A DNA stretch of 64,000 bases from Streptomyces rapamycinicus NRRL 5491 (GTDB taxonomy: Bacteria > Actinomycetota > Actinomycetes > Streptomycetales > Streptomycetaceae): assembly GCF_024298965.1 (NCBI RefSeq), contig NZ_CP085193.1, forward strand, positions 6,758,001 through 6,822,000, in the 5' to 3' direction. Within the stretch, counting starts at the first letter, position 1. Each line of letters starts with the position of its first letter. Under the pieces are notes generated by a model that was not told the origin of the DNA, did no database searches, and saw nothing but the letters and a program-made list of their open reading frames with translations. Made by a program: the position numbers and the translations under genes. Of the stretch, positions 1 through 7,897 are shown piece by piece.

Positions 1-2576
1 CGCTCGACCCCGAGCGGCGCACCGCCGTCGTCCAGCCGGGCGTGATCTGCGACGACCTCCGTACGGCGGCCGGCGCCCATGGGCTGACGTTCGGCCCCGA
101 CCCGTCCACCCACAGCCGCTGCACCCTCGGCGGCATGATCGGCAACAACTCCTGCGGCTCCCACTCCGTGGCCTGGGGCACCACCGCCGACAACGTCCAC
201 GAGCTGGACGTCCTCACCTACGGCGGGGAGCGGGTGCGCGCCGCCCAGGGCCTCCATGACCTGCCCGCCCGGCTCCGCGACGGCATACGGTCCCTGGCCG
301 GCCAGCATCTGGCCCTGCTGCGCACCGGCTTCCCCGAGCTGCCCCGCCGGATCTCCGGCTACGCCCTGGACGAGCTGCTGCCCGAGAAGAACGCCGACCT
401 CGCCCGCGCCCTCACCGGCAGCGAGGGCACCCTCGGCGTGGTGACCGAGGCGACCGTAAGGCTGGTGGAGGCGCCCGGCGCCCGCGCCCTGGCCGTGCTC
501 GGCTACCCCGACGAGAGCGCGGCGGCCGAGGCCGCGCACACCCTGCTGCCGTACGGTCCGCTGACCGTCGAGGGCATGGCCGCCGACCTGGTCGCCGGGA
601 CGACCGGGCTGCCCAAGGGCGGCGCCTGGCTGTTCGTGGAGGTCGGCGGCGCCACCCGCGAGGAGGCCCTCTCCCGCGCCCAGGAGGTGGCCCGCGCCGC
701 CGCCGAGGCCACCACGGACCACACCGTGGTCGCCGACCCGGCCGGACAGCGCGCCCTGTGGCGGGTGCGCGAGGACGCCTCCGGGACCGCCACCCGACTG
801 CGTACTCCGGGTAGGGCGGACGGCAGCGAGGCCTGGCCCGGCTGGGAGGACTGCGCGGTGCCGCCGCCCCGGCTCGGCGCGTATCTGCGCGACTTCCGCG
901 CCCTGATGGCCCAGCACGGGCTGCGCGGCACGCCGTACGGGCACTTCGGGGACGGCTGCATCCACGTCCGTATCGACTTCGACCTGCTGACCGAGCCCGG
1001 CATCCGGGTCTTCCGCGCCTTCTCCGCCGACCTCGCCGATCTCGTCGTCGCGCACGGCGGCTCGCTCTCCGGCGAACACGGCGACGGCCTGGCCCGCGCC
1101 GAGCTGCTGCCGCGCATGTACGGGACGGAGATGGTCGGCCTCTTCTCCCGCTTCAAGGACCTGTGGGACCCGGAGGGCGGTCTCAACCCCGGCGTCCTGG
1201 CCCGCCCGCAGCGCCTGGACCAGAACCTGCGCTTCGATCCGCTGCCGAGGCGGCCGGTGGACGTCGAGTTCGGCTATCCGCACGACAAGGGCGACTTCTC
1301 CGCGGCGGTCCGGCGCTGTGTGGGCGTCGCCAAGTGCCGTAACGAGTCGGTGTCCGGCGACGGCGTGATGTGCCCGTCGTACCGCGCCACCGGCGAGGAG
1401 AAGCACTCCACGCGCGGCCGCGCCCGGCTGCTGCACGAGATGCTCGCGGGCGAGGTCGTCCAGGACGGCTGGCGCTCGGAGGAGGTACGGGACGCGCTCG
1501 ACCTGTGCCTGTCCTGCAAGGGCTGCCGCAGCGACTGCCCGGTGGAGGTCGACATGGCCACCTACAAGGCGGAGTTCCTGCACCACCACTACGAGGGGCG
1601 GCTGCGCCCCGCGGCCCACTACTCGATGGGCTGGCTCCCGGTGTGGCTGCGCGCGGCGTCCCTCCTGCGGGCGGCCCCGGCGGCCAACGCGCTGGCCGGG
1701 GTGAGCCCACTCGCCACCCTGGCCAAACGCCTGGGCGGCATCGCCCCCGAACGCGACATCCCGGAACTGGCCCACGAGCCCTTCACACGGTGGTGGCGCG
1801 ACCGGGTCCGCGAGGCGGCGCGCGAGACGGGGGCCGGGGCCGGATCGGGATCGGGACGGCCCGAGCGCGGACGGACCGTCGTCCTCTGGCCGGACACCTT
1901 CACCAACCATCTCTCCCCGTCCGTCGGCCGGTCGGCGGTCGCCGTGCTGGAGGCGGCCGGGCTGCGGGTGGTCGTCCCGCCGAAACCCGTGTGCTGCGGG
2001 CTGACCTGGGTCTCCACCGGCCAGCTCGACCGCGCCCGCACGGTCATGCGGCGCACCCTGGACGTCATGGCCCCGGCCCTGGACGCCGGGCTCCCGGTGG
2101 TCGGCCTCGAACCCAGCTGCACCGCCGCCCTCCGCACCGACCTCCCCGAACTCCTCACCACCGACCCGCGCGCCGCGCGCCTCGCCGAGTCCGTCTCGAC
2201 GTTCGCGCAGACACTGGAGCGGTACGCCCCCGACTGGCAGCCCCCGCGGATCGACCGCCCCGTCGTCGGCCAGACCCACTGCCACCAGCACGCCGTCCTG
2301 GGCGACACCGCCGAACGCCGCCTCCGCGAACGCGCCGGCCTCACGGGCACCTTGAGCGGCGGCTGCTGCGGCCTGGCGGGCAACTTCGGCTTCGAGGACG
2401 GCCACTACGAGGTCTCGGCGGCCTGTGCCGAGGAGCAACTGCTGCCATCCGTAAGGGCCGCGGAACCCGGCACCGAAGTCCTGGCGGACGGCTACTCCTG
2501 CCGCACCCAGCTCACCCAGCTGGCGGGCCAGAAGGGCCGCCACCTGGCCGAGGTGCTGGCGGAACGGCTGCCGTAA
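1..2576 (+). CDS. FAD-linked oxidase / Fe-S oxidoreductase (D-lactate or glycolate dehydrogenase-like), 5' truncated
   Basis: The reading frame is open from base 3, so the gene starts before the window; 857 residues are visible. The beginning is the end of a PCMH-type FAD-binding domain (TLGGMIGNNSCGSHS), followed by an FAD-oxidase C-terminal domain with HFGDGCIHVRID and SGEHGDGLAR. Around residue 500 is a ferredoxin-like cluster motif (LSCKGCRSDCP). The C-terminal third carries two CCG-type Cys-rich repeats (KPVCCGLTW and SGGCCGLAGNFG). This FAD plus Fe-S fusion is the architecture of membrane-associated D-lactate or 2-hydroxyacid dehydrogenases that pass electrons to the quinone pool. The substrate cannot be read from sequence. 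A strong hairpin follows the stop. Confidence 0.85.
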   Translation, partial: LDPERRTAVVQPGVICDDLRTAAGAHGLTFGPDPSTHSRCTLGGMIGNNSCGSHSVAWGTTADNVHELDVLTYGGERVRAAQGLHDLPARLRDGIRSLAGQHLALLRTGFPELPRRISGYALDELLPEKNADLARALTGSEGTLGVVTEATVRLVEAPGARALAVLGYPDESAAAEAAHTLLPYGPLTVEGMAADLVAGTTGLPKGGAWLFVEVGGATREEALSRAQEVARAAAEATTDHTVVADPAGQRALWRVREDASGTATRLRTPGRADGSEAWPGWEDCAVPPPRLGAYLRDFRALMAQHGLRGTPYGHFGDGCIHVRIDFDLLTEPGIRVFRAFSADLADLVVAHGGSLSGEHGDGLARAELLPRMYGTEMVGLFSRFKDLWDPEGGLNPGVLARPQRLDQNLRFDPLPRRPVDVEFGYPHDKGDFSAAVRRCVGVAKCRNESVSGDGVMCPSYRATGEEKHSTRGRARLLHEMLAGEVVQDGWRSEEVRDALDLCLSCKGCRSDCPVEVDMATYKAEFLHHHYEGRLRPAAHYSMGWLPVWLRAASLLRAAPAANALAGVSPLATLAKRLGGIAPERDIPELAHEPFTRWWRDRVREAARETGAGAGSGSGRPERGRTVVLWPDTFTNHLSPSVGRSAVAVLEAAGLRVVVPPKPVCCGLTWVSTGQLDRARTVMRRTLDVMAPALDAGLPVVGLEPSCTAALRTDLPELLTTDPRAARLAESVSTFAQTLERYAPDWQPPRIDRPVVGQTHCHQHAVLGDTAERRLRERAGLTGTLSGGCCGLAGNFGFEDGHYEVSAACAEEQLLPSVRAAEPGTEVLADGYSCRTQLTQLAGQKGRHLAEVLAERLP

Positions 2577-2598
2577 GGCGAGCCGGGCGCGGTTGCCG

Positions 2599-2660
2599 GG
2601 GGCTGGTCGGCCGAGCCACACACCTCGGCGACCGTAGGGCTGATCGAGCCGACCAGCCCC
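2599..2660 (+). terminator. 13-bp inverted repeat, likely terminator of the FAD/Fe-S oxidoreductase gene
   Basis: GGGGCTGGTCGGC at 2599-2611 is the exact reverse complement of GCCGACCAGCCCC at 2648-2660. The 36-nt loop contains weaker pairing of its own. It begins 23 nt after the preceding stop codon. No U-tract follows, which is usual in Streptomyces. Confidence 0.6.
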
Positions 2661-2698
2661 ACTGTGGGCGTGCCCCGACGGGCCCTCTCAACCGGCTG

Positions 2699-2720
2699 AA
2701 TCATGCAAGCGTGCTTGATT
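2699..2720. promoter_or_regulatory. Palindrome, candidate operator of the acyl-CoA catabolic operon
   Basis: The core CAAGC-GT-GCTTG (2706-2717) is a two-fold symmetric 5+2+5 site flanked by AATC and GATT. It lies between the upstream terminator and the first operon gene. It has the size and symmetry of a TetR-family half-site pair, and the operon ends with a TetR gene. No second copy was seen in the window. The assignment is inferred. Confidence 0.35.
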
Positions 2721-2846
2721 GTTTCTCGTCGCGCTGCCACCCTCGCTCGACGAGAGCCCTCGACGCACTCGAAGTACTCGATGAGGGCTGAAGGCTGAGG
2801 GCTGGAGAAGGCCGACACCCGACAGACCCGACGACGGGAGCGACGC

Positions 2847-3728
2847 GTGTCCGAGACGGAGGCTCTGCTCGGCGACCTGCGGGCGGAGGGGGACGAGTTG
2901 GACGGCCTGGTGGCCGGGCTCGGGGGCGCGGAGTGGCGGATGGCGACGCCCGCGCCCGGGTGGACCATCGCCCACCAGATCGCCCATCTCGCGTGGACCG
3001 ACGAGCGGGCCGTACAGGCCGCCGAGGACGCCCAGGGGTTCGCGGACGAGGTGCGCCGGGCGTGGGCCGCGCCGGACGCGTTCGTGGACGAGGGCGCCGA
3101 GCGCGGCGCGGCCGCGCCGCCCGAGGTGGTGCTGAGCCGCTGGCGCGAGGGGCGGGAGCGGTTGCTCCGGACGCTGGCCGCGCAGCCGCCGCGCGCCCGG
3201 CTGCCCTGGTACGGGCCGCCGATGAGCGTGATGTCGATGGCGACCGCCCGGCTCATGGAGACCTGGGCGCACGGCCAGGACGTCGCCGACGCCCTGGGTG
3301 TGCACCGGGCCCCCACCACCCGGCTGCGCCATGTGGCCCGGATCGGCGTCCGGGCGCGGGGCTACGCGTACGCAGCGCGGGGGATGGAGCCGCCGGCCGA
3401 GGAGTTCCGGGTCGAACTCACCGCTCCGGACGGCGAGGTGTGGGCGTACGGGCCGGAGGGCGCCGCTCAGCGGGTCACCGGGCCCGCCCTGGACTTCTGT
3501 CTGCTGGTGACCCAGCGGGCCCACCGCGACGATCTGGCCCTGCGGGCCGAAGGGCCGGACGCGGACCGCTGGCTGGACATCGCCCAGGCGTTCGCCGGGC
3601 CGCCCGGCAAGGGGCGCGCTCCGGGGCAGCGGACGGAGCACTTGGTGGCTGGCGACACCGGAGACGGCCTCGCAAGCCCCGCCCCGCAGAGCGACGTTCC
3701 CGGACACCGCCCTGGAGGCGTCTCGTGA
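2847..3728 (+). CDS. TIGR03084-family metal-binding protein (DinB/maleylpyruvate isomerase-like)
   Basis: This 293-residue protein starts at GTG, with GGGAG 9 nt upstream. The N-terminal helical region contains GWTIAHQIAHLAWTDERA, the DinB/MDMPI-type four-helix fold with metal-binding His residues, and METWAHGQDVADALG around residue 138 supplies another His. The product matches the actinobacterial TIGR03084 family, which is commonly next to AtuA-like genes; its reaction is unknown to me. The stop overlaps the first copy of a 32-bp repeat (GTGA), suggesting the ancestral arrangement was a 4-bp overlap with the next gene. It is the first gene of the catabolic operon. Confidence 0.75.
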   Translation: MSETEALLGDLRAEGDELDGLVAGLGGAEWRMATPAPGWTIAHQIAHLAWTDERAVQAAEDAQGFADEVRRAWAAPDAFVDEGAERGAAAPPEVVLSRWREGRERLLRTLAAQPPRARLPWYGPPMSVMSMATARLMETWAHGQDVADALGVHRAPTTRLRHVARIGVRARGYAYAARGMEPPAEEFRVELTAPDGEVWAYGPEGAAQRVTGPALDFCLLVTQRAHRDDLALRAEGPDADRWLDIAQAFAGPPGKGRAPGQRTEHLVAGDTGDGLASPAPQSDVPGHRPGGVS

Positions 3729-3966
3729 CCCGTCCGTCCTGCCCTGGAGGCGTCTCGTGATCCGTTCGCTCCGTCCTGGAGGCGTCTCGTGATCCGTCCG
3801 TTCCGTCCCGGAGGCGCCTCGTGACCCCTCCGTTCCGTCCTGGAGGCGCCTCGTGACCCCTCCGCGCTGCCCCGGAGGCGCCTCGTGACCCCTCCGTTCC
3901 GTCCTGGAGACGTCTCGTGATCCGTCCGCGCTGCCCCGGAGGCGCCTCGTGACCCCTCCGCCCCGG
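3711..3966 (+). repeat. Eight-copy 32-bp tandem repeat carrying an RBS and GTG start in every unit
   Basis: Units of the form GGAGGCGTCTCGTGA appear with the GTG at 3725, 3757, 3789, 3821, 3853, 3885, 3917 and 3949, an exact 32-bp period. The T/C variation in the unit is mostly GTCTC versus GCCTC. The first GTGA overlaps the stop of the upstream gene and the last GTG is the start of the AtuA-like gene. Because 32 is not a multiple of 3, successive copies are in different frames. Confidence 0.95.
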
Positions 3967-5910
3967 CCCCTCCGTATCGGCAACGCCTCCGGCTTCTACG
4001 GCGACCGCTTCGACGCGTTGCGCGAGATGCTCACCGGTGGGCCCCTGGACGTGCTGACCGGTGACTACCTTGCCGAGTTGACCATGCTCATCCTGGGGCG
4101 GGACCGCGCCAAGGACCCCGCGCGGGGCTATGCCACGACCTTTATGCGCCAGCTCGAGGACACCCTGGGGCTCGCCATGGAGCGCGGGGTACGGCTCGTC
4201 ACCAACGCGGGCGGGCTCAACCCGGCCGGGCTGGCGGACGCGATCCGCGAGCTCGCCGGGCGGCTCGGGATCGGCTGCCGGGTGGCCCATGTCGAGGGCG
4301 ACGACCTCCTCGGCGCCCGCGACTGGGGGCCCGGCGTGGTCACCGCCAACGCGTATCTCGGCGGCGCTGGGATCACGGCCTGTCTGCGCGGTGGCGCGGA
4401 TGTGGTGGTCACCGGGCGGGTGACGGACGCCGCGCTGGTGACGGGCCCGGCCGCCGCGCACTTCGGATGGGCCGCCGACGACTGGGACGCGCTCGCGGGA
4501 GCCGTGGTCGCCGGGCACGTCCTGGAGTGCGGCACCCAGGCGACCGGCGGCAACTACTCCTTCTTCGCCGCACACGACGTCCGGCGCCCCGGCTTCCCCG
4601 TCGCCGAGCTTCACCCCGACGGCTCCAGCGTGATCACCAAGCATCCGCACACCGGCGGCGCCGTCACGGTCGGGACCGTCACCGCCCAGCTCCTCTACGA
4701 GACGGCGGGCGCCCGCTATCCGGGTCCGGATGTCACCGCCCGGCTGGACTCGGTGCGGCTGGCCCAGGACGGCCCGGACCGGGTGCGCGTCCACGGCGTA
4801 CGGGGCGAGGCGCCGCCCCGCACCCTCAAGACCGGGCTGACCCGGCTCGCCGGCCACCGCAACGAGGTGGTGTTCGTGCTCACCGGCCTGGACATCGAGG
4901 CCAAGGCGGCGCTCGTACGGGACCAGATGGAGGGGGCGATGAGGAAACGCCGCCCCGCCGAGGTCCGCTGGACCCTCTCCCGCACCGACCACCCCGACGC
5001 GGCCGTACAGGAGGAGGCGAGCGCACTGCTGCGGCTGGTGGTGCGCGACCGGGACCCGGAAGCGGTAGGCAGGGTGATCAGCGGCGCGGCCGTGGAACTG
5101 GCCCTCGCCAGTTACCCCGGCTTCCATGTCACCGCCCCGCCCGGAAAGGGCTCCCCTTACGGCGTCTTCGAGGCCGTGGAGACCCCGGCCGACACCGTGC
5201 CGCACACCGCCGTACTGCCGGACGGCTCCCGGCTGTCCGTCCCCCCGGCGCCCGCGTCTGGCACGACCGTTCCCACCGCGTCCGCGTCTGGCACGACCGT
5301 TCCCACCGCGTCCGCGCCCACCGCGTCCGCGCCCACCACGCCCGCGCCCACCGCGTCCGCGTCTGCCGTGTCCGCGTCTGGCACGACCGTTCCCACCGCG
5401 TCCGTTCCCACCGCGTCCGTTCCCACCGCGTCCGCGCCCACCGCGTCCGCGCCCACCGCGTCCGCGCCCACCGCGTCCGCGCCCACCGCGTCCGCGACCA
5501 CCGCGTCCGCGCCCACCGCGCCCGCCGCCGGAGGCCCCGTGGACGAGCCTCCGCTGCCGCCCCCGCTGCCGCCGGGCCCGACCCGCCGCGCCCCGCTCGG
5601 CGCGGTCGCCGGGGCCCGCAGCGGCGACAAGGGCGGCAGCGCCAACATCGGCGTCTGGGCGCGCGGTGAGGACGCCTGGCGCTGGCTGGCCCACACCCTC
5701 ACCGTCGACCGGCTGCGGGAACTGCTTCCGGAGACGGCCGAACTGAACGTCACCCGCCATTCGCTGCCCCGGCTGCGGGCCCTGAACTTCGTCGTGGACG
5801 GCCTGCTCGGCGAGGGCGTCGCAGCGCAGGCCCGCTTCGACCCCCAGGCCAAGGCCGTCGGCGAATGGCTGCGCTCCCGCCATCTGGACATACCGGAGGT
5901 ACTGCTTTGA
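3949..5910 (+). CDS. AtuA-like acyclic terpene utilization family protein (DUF1446) with C-terminal ferredoxin-fold domain
   Basis: This is a 653-residue protein. Residues 1 to about 430 form the AtuA/DUF1446 domain (RIGNASGFYGDR near the start, then LVTNAGGLNPAG, VTGRVTDAALV and ECGTQATGGNYS). Residues 436-526 are a low-complexity linker of TASAP-type repeats, and residues 545-653 form the second conserved domain (GARSGDKGGSANIGVWAR). AtuA is needed for citronellol/geraniol catabolism in Pseudomonas, but its biochemical step is not settled. The start is the last of eight identical RBS-GTG units and the only one continuous with the domain. The carboxylase genes follow, as in atu or liu-type operons. 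The repeat-filled linker is unusual. Confidence 0.8.
   Translation: MTPPPRPLRIGNASGFYGDRFDALREMLTGGPLDVLTGDYLAELTMLILGRDRAKDPARGYATTFMRQLEDTLGLAMERGVRLVTNAGGLNPAGLADAIRELAGRLGIGCRVAHVEGDDLLGARDWGPGVVTANAYLGGAGITACLRGGADVVVTGRVTDAALVTGPAAAHFGWAADDWDALAGAVVAGHVLECGTQATGGNYSFFAAHDVRRPGFPVAELHPDGSSVITKHPHTGGAVTVGTVTAQLLYETAGARYPGPDVTARLDSVRLAQDGPDRVRVHGVRGEAPPRTLKTGLTRLAGHRNEVVFVLTGLDIEAKAALVRDQMEGAMRKRRPAEVRWTLSRTDHPDAAVQEEASALLRLVVRDRDPEAVGRVISGAAVELALASYPGFHVTAPPGKGSPYGVFEAVETPADTVPHTAVLPDGSRLSVPPAPASGTTVPTASASGTTVPTASAPTASAPTTPAPTASASAVSASGTTVPTASVPTASVPTASAPTASAPTASAPTASAPTASATTASAPTAPAAGGPVDEPPLPPPLPPGPTRRAPLGAVAGARSGDKGGSANIGVWARGEDAWRWLAHTLTVDRLRELLPETAELNVTRHSLPRLRALNFVVDGLLGEGVAAQARFDPQAKAVGEWLRSRHLDIPEVLL
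5254..5527 (+). repeat. In-frame 15-bp minisatellite encoding a Thr-Ala-Ser-Ala/Val-Pro linker
   Basis: The unit CCCACCGCGTCCGCG is repeated with single-base variants, interspersed with a longer unit encoding SGTTVPTA. All units are multiples of 3, so the frame is kept. It encodes residues 436-526 of the AtuA-like protein, exactly between its two folded domains. Confidence 0.9.
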
Positions 5911-6121
5911 ACCCTCCCCCAGCCGAAGCAGAGGGATTCCTGGCTCAGGAAGCCCCGCAGGTCAGCGACCTGAAAGGTCTTACTCCCTCAACACCAGCCG
6001 GGACGGAACCTGCCCGGTCGCCCGAAAGCACTGAGTTGCGCTGGCTTGGCTCTCGCTCAGCACGCTGTGCGCGCTTGGTTCTCGCAACGCACAACACGCA
6101 TTTTACCCGATGGGGGACCAG
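5911..6121. other. Gene-free 211-bp gap with two small hairpins, possible mobile-element relic
   Basis: This gap interrupts an otherwise tight operon. It holds two perfect 6-bp hairpins with 3-nt loops: TTCCTG-gct-CAGGAA (5937-5951) and CAGGTC-agc-GACCTG (5958-5972). They are followed by TTAC and TCAA tetramers (5980-5991). The arrangement recalls right ends of IS200/IS605-type elements, but no transposase is present. The base composition is less GC-rich than the flanks. Confidence 0.35.
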
Positions 6122-7720
6122 GTGACCGTGCTCGCGTCCGCGCTCGACCCCGCAGGCGCCGACCACACGGCCCATCGGGAGGCGATGCTCACCAAGCTCG
6201 CCGAATTGGAGGGTGAGCACGCCAAGGCGCTCGCCGGGGGCGGTGAGAAATACGTCCAGCGCCATCGCAAACGCGGCAAACTGCTGGTCCGCGAGCGGAT
6301 CGAGATGCTGCTGGACCCGGACACCCCCTTCCTGGAGCTGTCGCCGCTGGCCGGCTGGGGCAGCGACTATCCGGTGGGGGCCTCGATCGTCACCGGTATC
6401 GGGGTGATCTCCGGTGTGGAGTGCCTGATCAGCGCCAACGATCCGACCGTACGCGGCGGGGCCAGCAACCCCTGGACGCTCAAGAAGGCGCTGCGCGCCC
6501 ATGAGATCGCCCGCGCCAACCGGCTTCCGCTGGTCAGTCTCGTCGAGTCCGCCGGTGCCGATCTCCCCTCCCAGAAGGAGATCTTCATCCCCGGTGGGGC
6601 GATGTTCCGGGATCTCACCCGGCTGTCCGCTTCAGGAATCCCCACGATCGCCGTGGTCTTCGGCAACTCCACCGCCGGAGGCGCGTACATCCCCGGGATG
6701 TCCGACCACGTGATCATGGTCAAGGAGCGTTCCAAGGTCTTCCTGGGCGGTCCGCCGCTGGTGAAGATGGCCACCGGCGAGGAGAGCGACGACGAGTCGC
6801 TGGGCGGCGCCGAGATGCACGCCCGCACCTCCGGGCTCGCCGACTACTTCGCCACCGACGAGCCCGACGCGCTGCGCCAGGCCCGCCGTGTGGTCGCGCG
6901 CCTCAACTGGCGCAAGGCGCACTCCGATCCGGGGCCCGCCGAACCGCCGAAGTACGACGCGGAGGAGCTGCTCGGCATCGTTCCGAGCGATCTGAAGGTC
7001 CCCTTCGATCCGCGCGAGGTGATCGCCCGGATCGTCGACGGCTCGGACTTCGACGAGTTCAAGCCCCTGTACGGGCGCAGCCTGGCCACCGGCTGGGCCG
7101 CGCTGCACGGCTACCCGATCGGGGTCCTGGCCAACGCCCAGGGGGTCTTGTTCAGCGAGGAGTCCCAGAAGGCCGCGCAGTTCATCCAGCTCGCCAACCA
7201 GCGCGACATCCCGCTGCTCTTCCTGCACAACACCACCGGCTACATGGTCGGCCGCGACTACGAGCAGGGCGGGATCATCAAGCACGGCGCCATGATGATC
7301 AACGCCGTCTCCAACTCCCGCGTCCCCCATCTGTCGGTGCTCATCGGCGCCTCGTACGGCGCCGGTCACTACGGGATGTGCGGCCGGGCGTACGACCCCC
7401 GCTTCCTCTTCGCATGGCCCAGCGCCAAGTCCGCCGTGATGGGCCCGCAGCAGCTCGCCGGGGTGATGTCGATCGTCGCCCGGCAGTCCGCCGCCGCCAA
7501 GGGGCAGCCGTACGACGAGGAGGCCGACGCCGCGCTGCGCGCCATGGTGGAGCAGCAGATCGAGTCCGAGTCGCTGCCGCTCTTCCTCTCCGGGCGGCTC
7601 TACGACGACGGCGTCATCGACCCGCGCGACACCCGCACCGTGCTCGGCCTGTGTCTGTCCGCCCTGCACACCGCGCCGGTCGAGGGCGCGCGCGGTGGCT
7701 TCGGCGTCTTCCGGATGTGA
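6122..7720 (+). CDS. Acyl-CoA carboxylase beta subunit (carboxyltransferase), methylcrotonyl-CoA carboxylase-type
   Basis: This 532-residue enzyme transfers the carboxyl group from biotin to an acyl-CoA. It has the N-terminal half (VQRHRKRGKLLVRERIEMLLD, then GVECLISANDPTVRGGA) and the C-terminal half (HNTTGYMVGRDYEQGGIIKHGAMMINAVSN split over about residue 375-405, and SYGAGHYGMCGRAYDPRF), both with crotonase-like oxyanion loops. Length fits MCC-beta (about 535). I chose GTG 6122 because GGGGGA lies 3 to 8 nt upstream; ATG 6110, in frame 12 bp earlier, has no RBS. It pairs with the biotin-carrying alpha subunit downstream. Methylcrotonyl-CoA and geranyl-CoA carboxylases cannot be separated by eye. 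Confidence 0.9.
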   Translation: MTVLASALDPAGADHTAHREAMLTKLAELEGEHAKALAGGGEKYVQRHRKRGKLLVRERIEMLLDPDTPFLELSPLAGWGSDYPVGASIVTGIGVISGVECLISANDPTVRGGASNPWTLKKALRAHEIARANRLPLVSLVESAGADLPSQKEIFIPGGAMFRDLTRLSASGIPTIAVVFGNSTAGGAYIPGMSDHVIMVKERSKVFLGGPPLVKMATGEESDDESLGGAEMHARTSGLADYFATDEPDALRQARRVVARLNWRKAHSDPGPAEPPKYDAEELLGIVPSDLKVPFDPREVIARIVDGSDFDEFKPLYGRSLATGWAALHGYPIGVLANAQGVLFSEESQKAAQFIQLANQRDIPLLFLHNTTGYMVGRDYEQGGIIKHGAMMINAVSNSRVPHLSVLIGASYGAGHYGMCGRAYDPRFLFAWPSAKSAVMGPQQLAGVMSIVARQSAAAKGQPYDEEADAALRAMVEQQIESESLPLFLSGRLYDDGVIDPRDTRTVLGLCLSALHTAPVEGARGGFGVFRM

Positions 7721-7897
7721 GTGAGGAATCCGTGAGCTGTGCCTGTTTGTCCGCTTGTTCGGTCCTCTCGCGTGCCGCGTTGGTGCGGGGTGGGGGCATG
7801 GGGGTGAGGAATCCGTGAGCTGTGCCTGTTTGCCCGCTTGTTCGGTCCTCTCGCGCGCTGCGTTGGTGCGGGGTGGCGGCATGGGGGTGAGGAATCC
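7721..7897 (+). repeat. 83-bp tandem duplication ending in the RBS/start of the next gene
   Basis: GTGAGGAATCCGTG occurs with its final GTG at 7732, 7815 and 7898, an exact 83-bp period. The two full 83-bp units differ at only a few positions. The third occurrence is the true initiation site of the biotin carboxylase gene. The first follows the preceding stop directly, so the spacer appears to have grown by copying the start region. Confidence 0.95.

Noticed and set aside
1183..2383. Long minus-strand frames within the FAD/Fe-S gene
   Set aside because: Frames mirror the strongly biased third positions of the true gene; the encoded sequences are Arg/Pro/Ala-rich without domains.
3475..5883. 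An 802-residue minus-strand frame over the AtuA-like gene
   Set aside because: Its Gly/Arg repeats are the antisense of the TASAP linker; no functional evidence.
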